Positions 17,905 through 27,925 of a stretch of 64,000 bases of DNA are shown here, in pieces. The translations under genes and the position numbers were made by a program. The stretch comes from an uncultured Bryobacterales bacterium (lineage in GTDB: Bacteria > Acidobacteriota > Terriglobia > Bryobacterales > UBA6623), in NCBI GenBank assembly GCA_951813605.1, contig OX638379.1, positions 1,994,471 through 2,058,470 on the forward strand, in the 5' to 3' direction. Within the stretch, counting starts at the first letter, position 1; every line of letters begins with the position of its first letter. Below the pieces are notes generated by a model. That model had not been told where the DNA came from, searched no databases, and saw nothing but the letters and a program-made list of their open reading frames with translations.

Positions 17905-18951
17905 ATGAGCACCCGCAACAACTACCCGAAACTCCATAACGCCGCTTGGCCCGGGGTCGTCGGAAAAGGCCCCGATTCCGAGCCGCCGATCGACCTCGAC
18001 ACCATGCTGGACCTCACCGCCAACGCGGAAGTCGGCGGGCGCAAGTTCGACGGCGTGGACCTGTTCCTGTATGACCCCCACATCAGCATTGACATTTCCG
18101 AAGACGATCTCAAAGCGTGGGCGGACAAGTTCTCCGACCGCGGGCTCGTGATCGGGTCCGTGGTGGCCCCGGTATGGGGGCCAACCGGCGGCGGCGCAGC
18201 GATCGATCCCGGCGAGGGCCGCGCATCATTCCTCGAATCGGTACGCAAGGGCTGTCGCATCGCCCGGACGCTAAGGGAATCGGGCATCCGGCCTTACGGG
18301 GTGGTCCGCATCGACTCGGCGGCCGGCGTCGAGGATTGGGCGAAGGACCCAGCCGGAAACACCGCGAATGTGGTGGAAACTTTCCGTCAGGCAGCGGCCA
18401 TTGCGCGGGACAACGGCGAGAGCCTGGCGGCGGAGGGCGAGATCTGCTGGGGCGCGATGCATAGTTGGAAGTACATGCTCGAGGTGCTGGAGGGCGTCAA
18501 CGACCCCTCTCTGGGCTTCCAAGCCGACATGGCGCACACGCTGCTTTACACGTTGGGCTACAACGCCCCGGAGCACGCCATCCTGCCGCAGGACTTTGCT
18601 TGGAACGACGGGGCGCTGCTCGACGACTCGCTACGGCAGGTGACCGACGCGCTGCGCCCGTGGACGATTGATTTCCACGTGGCTCAGAACGACGGCACGG
18701 TGTTCGGCAGCGGCAGCCACGACCGCACCGGTAGGCACTGCCTGGCCCTCGATCCGAACGGCCGGCTCGATATCGCCCGCCACGCCGGCTTCTGGCTGCG
18801 CAGCACCGATGGCAACCTTACGAAGCGGTGCAGGCATATCTGCTGGGACGGTTGCATGTTCCCGAACGAGGTCATGATGCAACCCCAGACTTGGAACGAC
18901 ATTCTGGGCGTGATGATCGCCGTGCAGGATCGGCACGGTTGGACAGAGTAG
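17905..18951 (+). CDS. xylose-isomerase-like TIM-barrel protein (sugar isomerase/epimerase family)
   Basis: A 348-residue cytosolic protein with no signal peptide. TIM-barrel metal-binding features of the AP-endonuclease-2 superfamily are visible: GVDLFLYDPH, LAAEGEICWGAM (glutamate ligand), LGFQADMAHTLLY (aspartate and histidine), TIDFHVAQNDGTVFGSGSHDRTGRH and CWDGCMF. Members isomerise or epimerise sugars. I chose ATG 17905 because the sequence before it does not resemble the fold. It follows TonB receptor 2 after a terminator, so it may belong to the same catabolic region without sharing a transcript. Substrate unknown. Confidence 0.75.
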   Translation: MSTRNNYPKLHNAAWPGVVGKGPDSEPPIDLDTMLDLTANAEVGGRKFDGVDLFLYDPHISIDISEDDLKAWADKFSDRGLVIGSVVAPVWGPTGGGAAIDPGEGRASFLESVRKGCRIARTLRESGIRPYGVVRIDSAAGVEDWAKDPAGNTANVVETFRQAAAIARDNGESLAAEGEICWGAMHSWKYMLEVLEGVNDPSLGFQADMAHTLLYTLGYNAPEHAILPQDFAWNDGALLDDSLRQVTDALRPWTIDFHVAQNDGTVFGSGSHDRTGRHCLALDPNGRLDIARHAGFWLRSTDGNLTKRCRHICWDGCMFPNEVMMQPQTWNDILGVMIAVQDRHGWTE

Positions 18952-18956
18952 CCTGT

Positions 18957-19568
18957 CTATCGCACAGGTTGGACTGACTGGCTCGCACCTTTGTAGAGGA
19001 GCCACATTCCGGCCATCTGGATCACGTGGTACAGGTCGTTGTGGTTGAATTGCGGGTGTGGCGCGATCCTCGCAGCCTGAACGGCCGCCGCGAGAAAGGA
19101 TGTCAAGACGCCCGCGACCACCCAGCGAGCCGCCATGTCCCCGTATCGGATCCAAGCGGCCGCGTACACTGCGGCAACGAACCCGAACGCTAGAGAGTAA
19201 TCGATGATGGCGATTAGGAACGCATCGGTTGATAGCGCACCGGCCACGTAAGCGCACAGCTTAAGGCCGGCGACCACCCGCACCGCGCGATCCCACCGTG
19301 AAGAGAGTCGGGACCGCGCAGTCGCTACCGTCGCGCAGTAGGCTGCAAGACCGATCGACAACAGTGTCCCCTTCCATAGCGAGGCAGCGACCGGTGCGTC
19401 CAACCAAGGCAGGAAGCCATGATAGGTGCCGCCGAGGAAAGCAGCGGCGGCGCAGGCGGAAAAGGCCAGGGCCCAGTGCGGGCGGCTAGCGCTCGGACCG
19501 TCTCGACCCATCCGTAACGCGAGGAATGCACACAGAGCCCCCAGCGCGTAATCCGTTACAAGGGTCAT
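18957..19568 (-). CDS. seven-helix membrane protein of unknown function
   Basis: About 203 residues with some seven hydrophobic helices. Conserved-looking polar residues inside helices are GGTYHGF (about 48-54), a central serine/aspartate pair (ALSTDAF, IIDYSLAF) and FNHNDLYHVIQMAG near the C-terminus. The spacing of His, Ser, Asp and a terminal HxxxxH recalls ceramidase-like CREST-superfamily hydrolases, but this is only a resemblance. The start is ATG 19568; GTG 19586 is also open and neither has a clear ribosome site. Convergent with the isomerase gene (5 bases between stops) and divergent from the DedA-like gene. Confidence 0.65.
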   Translation of the reverse strand: MTLVTDYALGALCAFLALRMGRDGPSASRPHWALAFSACAAAAFLGGTYHGFLPWLDAPVAASLWKGTLLSIGLAAYCATVATARSRLSSRWDRAVRVVAGLKLCAYVAGALSTDAFLIAIIDYSLAFGFVAAVYAAAWIRYGDMAARWVVAGVLTSFLAAAVQAARIAPHPQFNHNDLYHVIQMAGMWLLYKGASQSVQPVR

Positions 19569-19603
19569 CGGTTCGTGAATCTGCACCGCCGATAGAATAC
19601 GGT

Positions 19604-20290
19604 ATGAATCGCCCTGTCGCAGTTGAGCGCCAGTCGCGCGTCCGGAATAGGTTCTGGAGCGTAGTCGCAGCGGCGTCGCTCGCGACGGTCGTCGGGTTGG
19701 TTTGGCAGCGCGGCTGGCTCTATGGTCTCGCTGACCACGATCAATTGGTGGACTGGATGCGCCAAGATGGGCTCGCCGGTCCGATGATCTGCATCGGGAT
19801 TCAGTTCCTGCAGGTAGCGATCTTTGCGATTCCCGGTGAAATCACGCAGATCGCCGCGGGTTACGTTTTCGGAGCCTGGCGGGGCTTTCTCTACTCGATC
19901 GTCGGAATTCTCCTGGGGTCGGCATTCGACTTCGGCCTAGCGAGAGTTCTGGGACGGCCAGCAGTCCAACGGCTACTCGGTGCCGACCGGCTCGCAGAGA
20001 TCGACCAGCTGTTTCGGTCTCGCAAGGGCCTCACCGCTGTCTTCATGCTTTTCCTCCTGCCCGGCATGCCGAAGGACGCCATGTCCTACGGGGCGGGCCT
20101 CACCGCCTTGCGACTGCCCACCTTCCTGGCGCTCAGCGTGCCCGCGCGGATGCCCGCCTTGCTTCTGAGCACTCTGTTCGGGTCCGAGGTTTACGACCGG
20201 GACTATGCTTCGATGGTCTGGATCGCCGTCGGCGCCGGCATCCTGCTAGCCGGAGCGACCTACTACCAGTGGAGGCGTCGTTTGCAATGA
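19604..20290 (+). CDS. TVP38/DedA-like (SNARE-associated/VTT domain) membrane protein
   Basis: A 228-residue inner-membrane protein. The VTT core is recognisable: FAIPGEITQIAAGYVFGAWRGFLYSIVGILLGSAFDFGLAR (re-entrant loop with the conserved proline-glycine), followed by FMLFLLPGMPKDAMSYGAGLT and RMPALLLSTLFG. Relatives act in membrane lipid flipping and envelope homeostasis. ATG 19604 places the first helix correctly. Its stop codon overlaps the ATG of the acetyltransferase gene (ATGA), so they are coupled. Confidence 0.85.
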   Translation: MNRPVAVERQSRVRNRFWSVVAAASLATVVGLVWQRGWLYGLADHDQLVDWMRQDGLAGPMICIGIQFLQVAIFAIPGEITQIAAGYVFGAWRGFLYSIVGILLGSAFDFGLARVLGRPAVQRLLGADRLAEIDQLFRSRKGLTAVFMLFLLPGMPKDAMSYGAGLTALRLPTFLALSVPARMPALLLSTLFGSEVYDRDYASMVWIAVGAGILLAGATYYQWRRRLQ

Positions 20291-21117
20291 TTCGTCTCAT
20301 GCAAGCCGACGACATCGATGGCGCGATGCGTCTCAAGTCCGTCGCAAGCTGGAACCAGACCAGGCTGGATTGGGAGCGGCTGCTGCGTCTCGAGCCGCGA
20401 GGCTGCTTCGTCGACGAGCGCGAGGGAATGGTGGCCGGTACAACCACAGCTCTGCGCCACGGAACCGAACTGGCTTGGATCGGAATGGTCCTCGTGCTTC
20501 CGGCATTCCGACGCAAGGGCATTGCGAGGGGGCTAGTGCAGCATGCGCTGGCATGGCTCAAGGAATGCGGCAACGCTGTGATCGGACTCGATGCGACTGC
20601 GATGGGCTATTCTTTGTACCAGCAACTCAGGTTTCGGGACGAGGACCTGATCGAGCGCTGGGAACGGCCTCCTGTCCGCGCTGATGTCGAGGTTCGCCCC
20701 AGTGCGACCATAAAGTTGTCTGATTCCCTCTTGGCTCTGGACCGGACGGTGTGCGGCTACGACCGTTCCGCGTTGATCCGCGATCTTTCCACGGATCCTT
20801 CCGTGGAGTGCGTGCAGCGCACTAGCGGTTTCGCGTTCGGCCGTCCGGGTTCCTCGGCGTGGTATGTAGGCCCGTGCGTCGCGGGTTCGGAGAGCGATGC
20901 CGAATCATTGTTGATCGATCTGCTCACACCGCACGGCAGCAAGCGCGTATTCTGGGATTTCCTTCCGTCGTCCGCACCCGCCCGCCGATTGGCGTGCCGT
21001 CTCGGCTTTCGCCCGGCAAGGTGCCTGACCCGCATGCTGCGCAACGAGGGCGGTGGCGACCTCAGGGATCCGAAGCGCTCGCAGATCTACGCTGCTGCGG
21101 GATTCGAGTTCGGCTAG
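20287..21117 (+). CDS. GNAT family N-acetyltransferase with C-terminal Acetyltransf_18-like domain
   Basis: The 276-residue protein has an N-terminal GNAT fold whose acetyl-CoA pyrophosphate loop is VLPAFRRKGIARGL (about residues 75-88). A second half (about 150-270; ALDRTVCGYDRSALIRDL and so on) resembles the C-terminal domain of YitH-type tandem acetyltransferases. The substrate is not predictable. Start ATG 20287 overlaps the upstream stop by four bases. The downstream gene begins 3 bases after this stop, so the three genes form one operon. Confidence 0.85.
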   Translation: MIRLMQADDIDGAMRLKSVASWNQTRLDWERLLRLEPRGCFVDEREGMVAGTTTALRHGTELAWIGMVLVLPAFRRKGIARGLVQHALAWLKECGNAVIGLDATAMGYSLYQQLRFRDEDLIERWERPPVRADVEVRPSATIKLSDSLLALDRTVCGYDRSALIRDLSTDPSVECVQRTSGFAFGRPGSSAWYVGPCVAGSESDAESLLIDLLTPHGSKRVFWDFLPSSAPARRLACRLGFRPARCLTRMLRNEGGGDLRDPKRSQIYAAAGFEFG

Positions 21118-21120
21118 AGC

Positions 21121-21990
21121 ATGGCATTTCAACGCAAGAAAGCGCTCTGGCGCCTGAACGAGGAAGAGATCACGCTTGGGGTTCGCACCATCTTGACAGC
21201 GCGCATCGAGCTCGTTCGAAAAGGCCATTCGACCAAGCCGGACGCCTCGGCCGTTTTGGAGCAAGCCTACGACCTTGAATCACAGGGGGCGGATATCGTG
21301 GAGATCAATCCCGGTCCGCAGACTCTGACGTCAGGCATTCCGTCCCCTGCTGAAGAACTTCCGGTACTGGTACCTGTGTTGCGGAAGATAGGACCGCGCC
21401 TGAGCGTGCCGATCAGCGTGCTGACAGCGAACGCCGAAACCGCCCAGCGAGCGATCAGCTTGGGTACCTCGATCATTCACGACATAAGCGGACTAGCCTA
21501 CGACAAGAGCTTAGGACCAGCGATCAATGAAACCAACGCCGCTCTCGTGCTAGGCCACTTGCGCGGGTCTCCCGCCCAGTGGCAGCGCATGGAACCGCTG
21601 ACCCGTCTGGGCGAACATGTTCGCACGGACCTGGGCGCTTCCCTTCTCCGCGCCCACAAGGCGGGACTCGAACGTCGGCGCATCGTTTTGGACCCGGGAC
21701 TCGAACATGGCAAGCGGGGCCATGAGAACTTCAACCTGTTACGTTCCCTGAACGGCCTTGCTTCGCCCGGTCAAGGCATACAAGTCACCCTTGCGGGGAA
21801 GCGGTTCATGCTCGAATCCGTCCGGGCGAGCACAGCGCAGAGGGCGGCCGCTCTCACGGTTGCCGCCACGTTGGCGCTGGAGTCGGGTGCTCACATCCTG
21901 ACGGTCGAGCGTCCGGACTCTATCCGCGAAGCAGTCGCAGTAGTCGACAGGATCTACGTAGGTGACGAACCGAGAGAGGCAAACGGTTGA
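21121..21990 (+). CDS. dihydropteroate-synthase-like pterin-binding protein
   Basis: A 289-residue TIM barrel with the DHPS framework: GADIVEINPGP (strand 2), SVPISVLTANAETAQRAI, IIHDISGLAYD, RIVLDPGLEHGKRGHENFNLLRSL and GAHILTVERPDSIREAV. Residues that bind pterin in DHPS (Asp in HDISG, Asp in LDPG, Lys in LAGKR) appear kept. The two mobile loops that bind p-aminobenzoate, with signatures NVTPDSFSDGG and GGESTRPG, are absent (LTARIELVRKGHSTK and NPGPQTLTSG instead). It may therefore be a paralog with another pterin-linked role rather than FolP. It is third in an operon with DedA-like and GNAT genes and ends 17 bases from the convergent glnD stop. Confidence 0.75.
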   Translation: MAFQRKKALWRLNEEEITLGVRTILTARIELVRKGHSTKPDASAVLEQAYDLESQGADIVEINPGPQTLTSGIPSPAEELPVLVPVLRKIGPRLSVPISVLTANAETAQRAISLGTSIIHDISGLAYDKSLGPAINETNAALVLGHLRGSPAQWQRMEPLTRLGEHVRTDLGASLLRAHKAGLERRRIVLDPGLEHGKRGHENFNLLRSLNGLASPGQGIQVTLAGKRFMLESVRASTAQRAAALTVAATLALESGAHILTVERPDSIREAVAVVDRIYVGDEPREANG

Positions 21991-22007
21991 TCACGCCCTG
22001 CTCGAAT

Positions 22008-24653
22008 CTACGTCACGGAACCTTGCTCGCAGGCTTCGACCAATTCGCTACGAATCATTTCGCAGGTCTCCACGGACAGCTTTTCGTCTGATTTCTGCAG
22101 GTAGAATACATCGATCGCTCGATGCCCCTGTGTTTGGCAAAGCACAACGTCGATGTCGCACTCGTGCTGCGAGAACACACTTGACAAGTCGTAGAGCAGC
22201 CCGCTGCGATCTGGCGCCTGCACGTAGAAAATCGTCGCTCTCGACGACGTGTCGTTATCGAAAGATACCCGTGGCGGCTCCGCGTTGCGCCTGCGGTACG
22301 AAACCGGCACGCGTCTCTTGAGAAGCTGTCGCACATCCAGGCTTCCTTCCGCTACCCGCCGCAGTCGCTGCTCAAAATGCTCCAGCACTCTTGCGTCCAG
22401 TTCGCCTTTCGTCATCGCCCGGACGCTTGAGACGCGGAACGAGTCCAAGACCACTCCGGCGTCGTTCGAGAACGCCTCGGCGTGCTGTATGTTGAGCCCG
22501 AAGCTCGCGATGGTAGCGCAAAGCGACGCGAATAGGAACGGCCGCTCCCAAGTGAGCACCACGAATTCGAGATCGCCGTTATGTCGGCTGGAAATTACCG
22601 AAGCGCCGCTGGGCGGCAATTCGCTCGCCATCCTGGCATGCTCGTGAATCTCCTCCCCGGTGTGGATGCGAAGGTAGCGTTCCGGAATGCCCCGCAGGAA
22701 CCGCTTCAAGCGACGCCTGTCGCGCGGCTCGGAGGCCAGTTCGAGGATCCCTTCCTCAAATCCCGGTTTGATGCGCTTGTCCTCGTGGTCACGCTGGAAG
22801 ACCGCGTAGACGCCGAGATACAGTCTCCAGAGCAGTTCCTTGCGCCAATTTGTGACGACCGCGGGATTGACGGCGACCGTGTCCGCGTAGGTCACGAGCG
22901 TAAGAAGCTTGAGCCTCTCGAGGGTCTTCACCCGCGCCTTGAATCCCTCCAAGACCGCGGTCTCGCTCAAATCGCGCTTGGTCATCACCTCGGACATCGA
23001 CAAATGCTCCCGCACCAGGTACAGCACTGTGTCGCGATCCTGCGGGTCCGTCAGGCCCATCCGGCGCATGGCCTGGTCCGCGATGGTGGCGCTTGCCACG
23101 TGGTGGCCGGTTCCCTCGACTCCCTTGCCGGTGTCGTGGAAAAGCAGGGCGCAATAGAGCAGGTCAGTCCGATCCACCTCTCGCATGAGGCTCGCATAGC
23201 GCAGGTCGATGGGGTCGGAAGCCTGCGACAAGTCTTTCAAGACGCGGATGGTAACTAACGTGTGCTCGTCGACCGTGTAGCGATGGTAGAAATCGCGGAT
23301 GACCAAGCAGTCGATCAGCTCGAAATCAGGAAACAGGCTGTAGAGCGCTCCGGATTCGCGCATTGCTTCCAAGGCCCGGTAGGAGTGGGGCAGAAGCAGA
23401 ATCTCCCGGAGCAGGGGCCAGTGTGCCGCACTGCTATCGAAATGCGCGCGGACATAAGGAAGCTGGTCTCGAATACGGGTCTCAGTCTCCGCGGCCAAGG
23501 GTAGTCCGTGACGGGCTTGGAATCGGAACATCGCGAGCGCTAGCTCCGGCGTTGTTTCCAGCGCATGCGTGTCTTTAAAATAGATTCGGCCGTTGCTCAC
23601 GCTGAAATCGCGGTTGGAGAGCCGCGACTTGCGTCTGCGCAGGAACGTGAGCAGCGAGCTCGCCGGCGCAGCCGATTCGTCCATGAGTCGGAGGGCGAGC
23701 CGATGGATCGACCGGGTGCTGCGGAAGAACGTCCGCATCAGGTCGGCCACTCCGCCGCCGGCCGGATAAACGGTTCCCGCCCCGGCATGGGCGATGGTGT
23801 CCTGCATGTCGTAGCTGAGCAGGTTCTTGTCCCGCCCGTAGTAGTAATGCAAGTAGCAGCGCAAGGCGAAGAGAAATCGCTTCGCGTCCCGAATATCCCA
23901 GTCGCGCTGCCGCGGCAGAAACTCCTCGCTGGAAGGAATTCCTCGTGCATGCACGTTCTCGAGTTGGGCGACCCAGCAAGCTAGGTGGTAATCCCGCAAG
24001 CCCCCCGGCCCTTCCTTGACATTTGGCTCCAAGTGGTAGAGCGTCCTGTCAAACAACTTGTGGCGCCGGTGTGCGGTCTCCGCGAGGGACCGGAGAAGCG
24101 GCCTTTGCTCGCGCAGATAGAACTTTGGCAGGGTTGTTTTCTGGAACTCCTCGAAGAACGCGCGATCGCCGACAACGAAGCGAGTGTCAAGCAAGCTTAT
24201 GTGCAGCTCCGTGTTGTCTCGAGCCAAGCTCGTGCAGTCACGGGGGACCCGCACGGAATGAGAGACTCGAAGCTTGGAGTCCCACAAGGCTGCGAGCAGG
24301 CCGGAGATTTGGTCCGCGTGGCGATCTACATCTTTGCGACGGTTGAACAGCAGCAACAGATCCACGTCGGAGTGAGGGAACATGTCGCAGCGGCCGTACC
24401 CCCCAACCGCGATGGCAGCGACTCCGCTGCGGTCTCCAGTGAACACTTCGTCGAACCGGCCCTGAACGATGTCGTCCACGGCCGTGGTGCGCCTCGCAAC
24501 CGCCCGCAGGCCATCGCCGTCCTCGAAGAAGTCCGAACTCAGGCGTTCCATCTGCTGGACGTGGTACGTGGATAGGCTGGACATGACCTTCAGTGCGAGC
24601 TCATCAGCCGCCGGACGCGAGTTGAAGTGGGGCTGGCGGCCAAGCCCAAGCAA
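22008..24653 (-). CDS. glnD: bifunctional [protein-PII] uridylyltransferase/uridylyl-removing enzyme
   Basis: 881 residues, typical GlnD length. The N-terminal nucleotidyltransferase has GGYGRCDMFPHSDVDLL (about 84-100). An HD phosphohydrolase follows (ALLFHDTGKGVEGTGHH, near residue 505) that removes UMP, and two ACT domains end the protein (LTWERPFLFASLCATI; FYVQAPDRSGLLYDLSSVF) for glutamine sensing. It modifies the PII protein encoded just upstream. The start shown is a TTG; ATG 24584 (MSSLSTYHV) is an equally good choice. It lies last in the amtB-PII-glnD cluster, 57 bases after the PII gene. Confidence 0.95.
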   Translation of the reverse strand: MLGLGRQPHFNSRPAADELALKVMSSLSTYHVQQMERLSSDFFEDGDGLRAVARRTTAVDDIVQGRFDEVFTGDRSGVAAIAVGGYGRCDMFPHSDVDLLLLFNRRKDVDRHADQISGLLAALWDSKLRVSHSVRVPRDCTSLARDNTELHISLLDTRFVVGDRAFFEEFQKTTLPKFYLREQRPLLRSLAETAHRRHKLFDRTLYHLEPNVKEGPGGLRDYHLACWVAQLENVHARGIPSSEEFLPRQRDWDIRDAKRFLFALRCYLHYYYGRDKNLLSYDMQDTIAHAGAGTVYPAGGGVADLMRTFFRSTRSIHRLALRLMDESAAPASSLLTFLRRRKSRLSNRDFSVSNGRIYFKDTHALETTPELALAMFRFQARHGLPLAAETETRIRDQLPYVRAHFDSSAAHWPLLREILLLPHSYRALEAMRESGALYSLFPDFELIDCLVIRDFYHRYTVDEHTLVTIRVLKDLSQASDPIDLRYASLMREVDRTDLLYCALLFHDTGKGVEGTGHHVASATIADQAMRRMGLTDPQDRDTVLYLVREHLSMSEVMTKRDLSETAVLEGFKARVKTLERLKLLTLVTYADTVAVNPAVVTNWRKELLWRLYLGVYAVFQRDHEDKRIKPGFEEGILELASEPRDRRRLKRFLRGIPERYLRIHTGEEIHEHARMASELPPSGASVISSRHNGDLEFVVLTWERPFLFASLCATIASFGLNIQHAEAFSNDAGVVLDSFRVSSVRAMTKGELDARVLEHFEQRLRRVAEGSLDVRQLLKRRVPVSYRRRNAEPPRVSFDNDTSSRATIFYVQAPDRSGLLYDLSSVFSQHECDIDVVLCQTQGHRAIDVFYLQKSDEKLSVETCEMIRSELVEACEQGSVT

Positions 24654-24710
24654 GAGGCCAGGCCGCCAGCGTGACTCTCGGCGGAGAGCCGATTGGATGC
24701 GAAAGGACCG

Positions 24711-25049
24711 CTAGAGCGCTTCGTCGTCCCTCTCGCTGTTGCGAATCCGGATGGCTGTGCCTACATCTGAAATGAAGACCTTGCCGTCTCCGATCTTCCC
24801 AGTGCGGGCCGACTCGACGATCGCGTTGACCGTCTCGTCCACTCGGTCGTTCGGCACGATAGCTTCGAGCTTGACTTTAGGAAGCAAGTCGACTTCATAC
24901 TCCTGACCGCGATAGACCTCCTTGTGGCCTTTCTGGCGGCCGTGGCCTCGGACGTCGTAGATTGTCATGCCGTCGATGCCGATTCCCTTCAGCGCCTCGC
25001 GGACATCATCCAGTTTGAACGGTTGGATTACAGCTTCGATTTTTTTCAT
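24711..25049 (-). CDS. nitrogen regulatory protein P-II (GlnB/GlnK)
   Basis: 112 residues. The T-loop GHKEVYRGQEYEVDLLPKV contains the uridylylated tyrosine, and the C-terminal loop TGKIGDGKVFI binds nucleotide. PII reports glutamine and 2-oxoglutarate status, blocks AmtB and is modified by GlnD. Its position 15 bases downstream of amtB suggests GlnK function, although GlnB and GlnK cannot be told apart reliably by sequence. ATG 25049 is preferred over the GTG one codon earlier, with GAGGAGG eight bases before it. Confidence 0.95.
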   Translation of the reverse strand: MKKIEAVIQPFKLDDVREALKGIGIDGMTIYDVRGHGRQKGHKEVYRGQEYEVDLLPKVKLEAIVPNDRVDETVNAIVESARTGKIGDGKVFISDVGTAIRIRNSERDDEAL

Positions 25050-25064
25050 CACCTTACCCTCCTC

Positions 25065-26354
<1,290 letters not shown>

Positions 26355-27874
26355 CTGCACACTCCTTTCGGATCTTCGAATCCAATGCCGGAACTGTTCG
26401 CTCGCGCATCGCTTGGAGGCCATGAAACAGTCGGGCTACCTCGCGGACCACGGGGCAACCCGACCGGTCGGGACCCTCCAAACCTCGGGGCGCCGTCTTC
26501 CGGACGTTTCAGAGCCATTGTGCAAATTGAAACTCAAGCCGAAGCGACAGAATCGCTTCCATACAAGATTTCTATCGTGCTGACGGAGACGGACCTGGCT
26601 CGCGGATCGGTTCCTGCGCCAAATCAGCCCGCGGTCGGGGGCGGCAGCATCACCTGCGCCGCAACGTCTGTTTCGGATCCGCGAATCCGAATCTCATTGG
26701 CAAAACGTCCTAGGTGAACATCCTGCCGTCTCGATCCTGCGGGATCTCGCCCCGTCCGCGATCTCGGTCACCATCTCTTCGACACGGCGGGCTCGCACCA
26801 CGGCTTCCGGGTTGACCGTCGACTGCAAATCGACATTGGATTCCTTAAGCAACCAGCCCTCGCGACATCCTTGCTGGCGAGGGCTGCCCCAAATCCGGCA
26901 ATGGGTGCTGCCTCGCTGCCATTGAGCCACTTACATCGCTTCCAATTCGAGCGCCGAGACTACCGCTGCGATTCTTGCCCCGCAGTACCCTCCGATGTGC
27001 TGTCTCTTGACGCAATTCCCCTCATGTGCTGGATCGGTGAACCAAGGCCCTTTCCGGAACTAGGCGCATTCGATAGACACCAATGTGGGCAGAGCTGCGG
27101 CGAATGCCCGGTTGGTACCGCATTGGTGCCGCGCGATGCGTTACGCAAAATACGGTATTCGCGGATGGCGAGCGCTGGCCCGGTTCCCTTGGAGGGTCAA
27201 TGGCGCGTCCACCGAGCCCGGAGTGGGCCGTCCAAATTGAAGCGAAACTTGAACAATCCTCTTAGAACAGGCGGTGGCTGAATAACTTGTGGATTCCCAT
27301 ATTGGCCGCCGAGTCAAGTTGACGCGTCCCGTAGGCCCGAAGCCAAGACAAGCTGACAGCGAGTCCGCTCTGGGATCGCGCCCATGGCGATTGGAAAGAG
27401 ATCGGAGCGGACCCCGTCGCGCGATCGGAAAAGCGACTCAAGCCAACCCGAGTTCGCTTCCATCGGAAGCCGGCCTGCCAATTGAGACCCACCGGGGGCC
27501 GATGGTGCCGCACAAGATAAATATCGTGATTCGTACCAATTTGACGTCAATCGTCTAGAAATCGTTCTCTTCGATAAGACATAGGATCATTCCAACCCTC
27601 TTGCCTCCAGGATTCGTCGGACGGCACGGCCAGTCCAACGCATTCGCTTGGGTGGTCGAATGTTCCCTTGGTCCCCAGTCCGCCCGCTGCTCCATTGAAA
27701 CGCCTACCAACCGTCGACAACGATCCAGGAGCGAGGCGATCCCGCAATTGCCCGTGAGTTGCTGTCAAAAAGCCTATCAAGACAAAGAGAGACTTTTCAA
27801 TGCTTTGCCATTGTTGAATACAAGTAGCAAATGAAATACAAGGTGAGACTAGAGACGTCTTAGCTGGATGCCAA
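26355..27874. other. 1.5 kb gene-poor region between amtB and the IS element
   Basis: Neither strand has a frame with protein-like composition longer than about 40 residues. A perfect 10-pair inverted repeat (26854-26863 with 26877-26886, 13-base loop) is the only strong structure. A short minus-strand frame around 26710-26860 reads VNPEAVVRARRVEEMVTEIADG, which could be a gene remnant. No known structured RNA consensus (RNase P, SRP, tmRNA) was recognised. Confidence 0.5.
26854..26886. repeat. perfect 10-bp inverted repeat (hairpin)
   Basis: CAGCCCTCGC at 26854-26863 is exactly complementary to 26877-26886, with a 13-base loop. No T-tract follows on the plus strand, so it is not an obvious terminator. 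Confidence 0.6.
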
Positions 27875-27914
27875 TTGACCGTTCCCCTGGATCCGAGCCA
27901 CCCGGGATGTGGGA
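27875..27914. repeat. IS element inverted repeat, transposase 3' side
   Basis: Starts (T)TGACCGTTCCCC and ends GGATGTGGGA; matches the reverse complement of 29036-29075 at roughly three quarters of positions. Confidence 0.75.
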
Positions 27915-27925
27915 AATTCATCATA

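Noticed and set aside
22020..24600. Long plus-strand frames opposite glnD (for example 22581-23258)
   Set aside because: They are antisense shadows of a clearly recognised GlnD and match no family.
26360..26460. Possible sigma-54 promoter upstream of amtB
   Set aside because: No TGGCAC-N5-TTGC-like element could be found on the minus strand.
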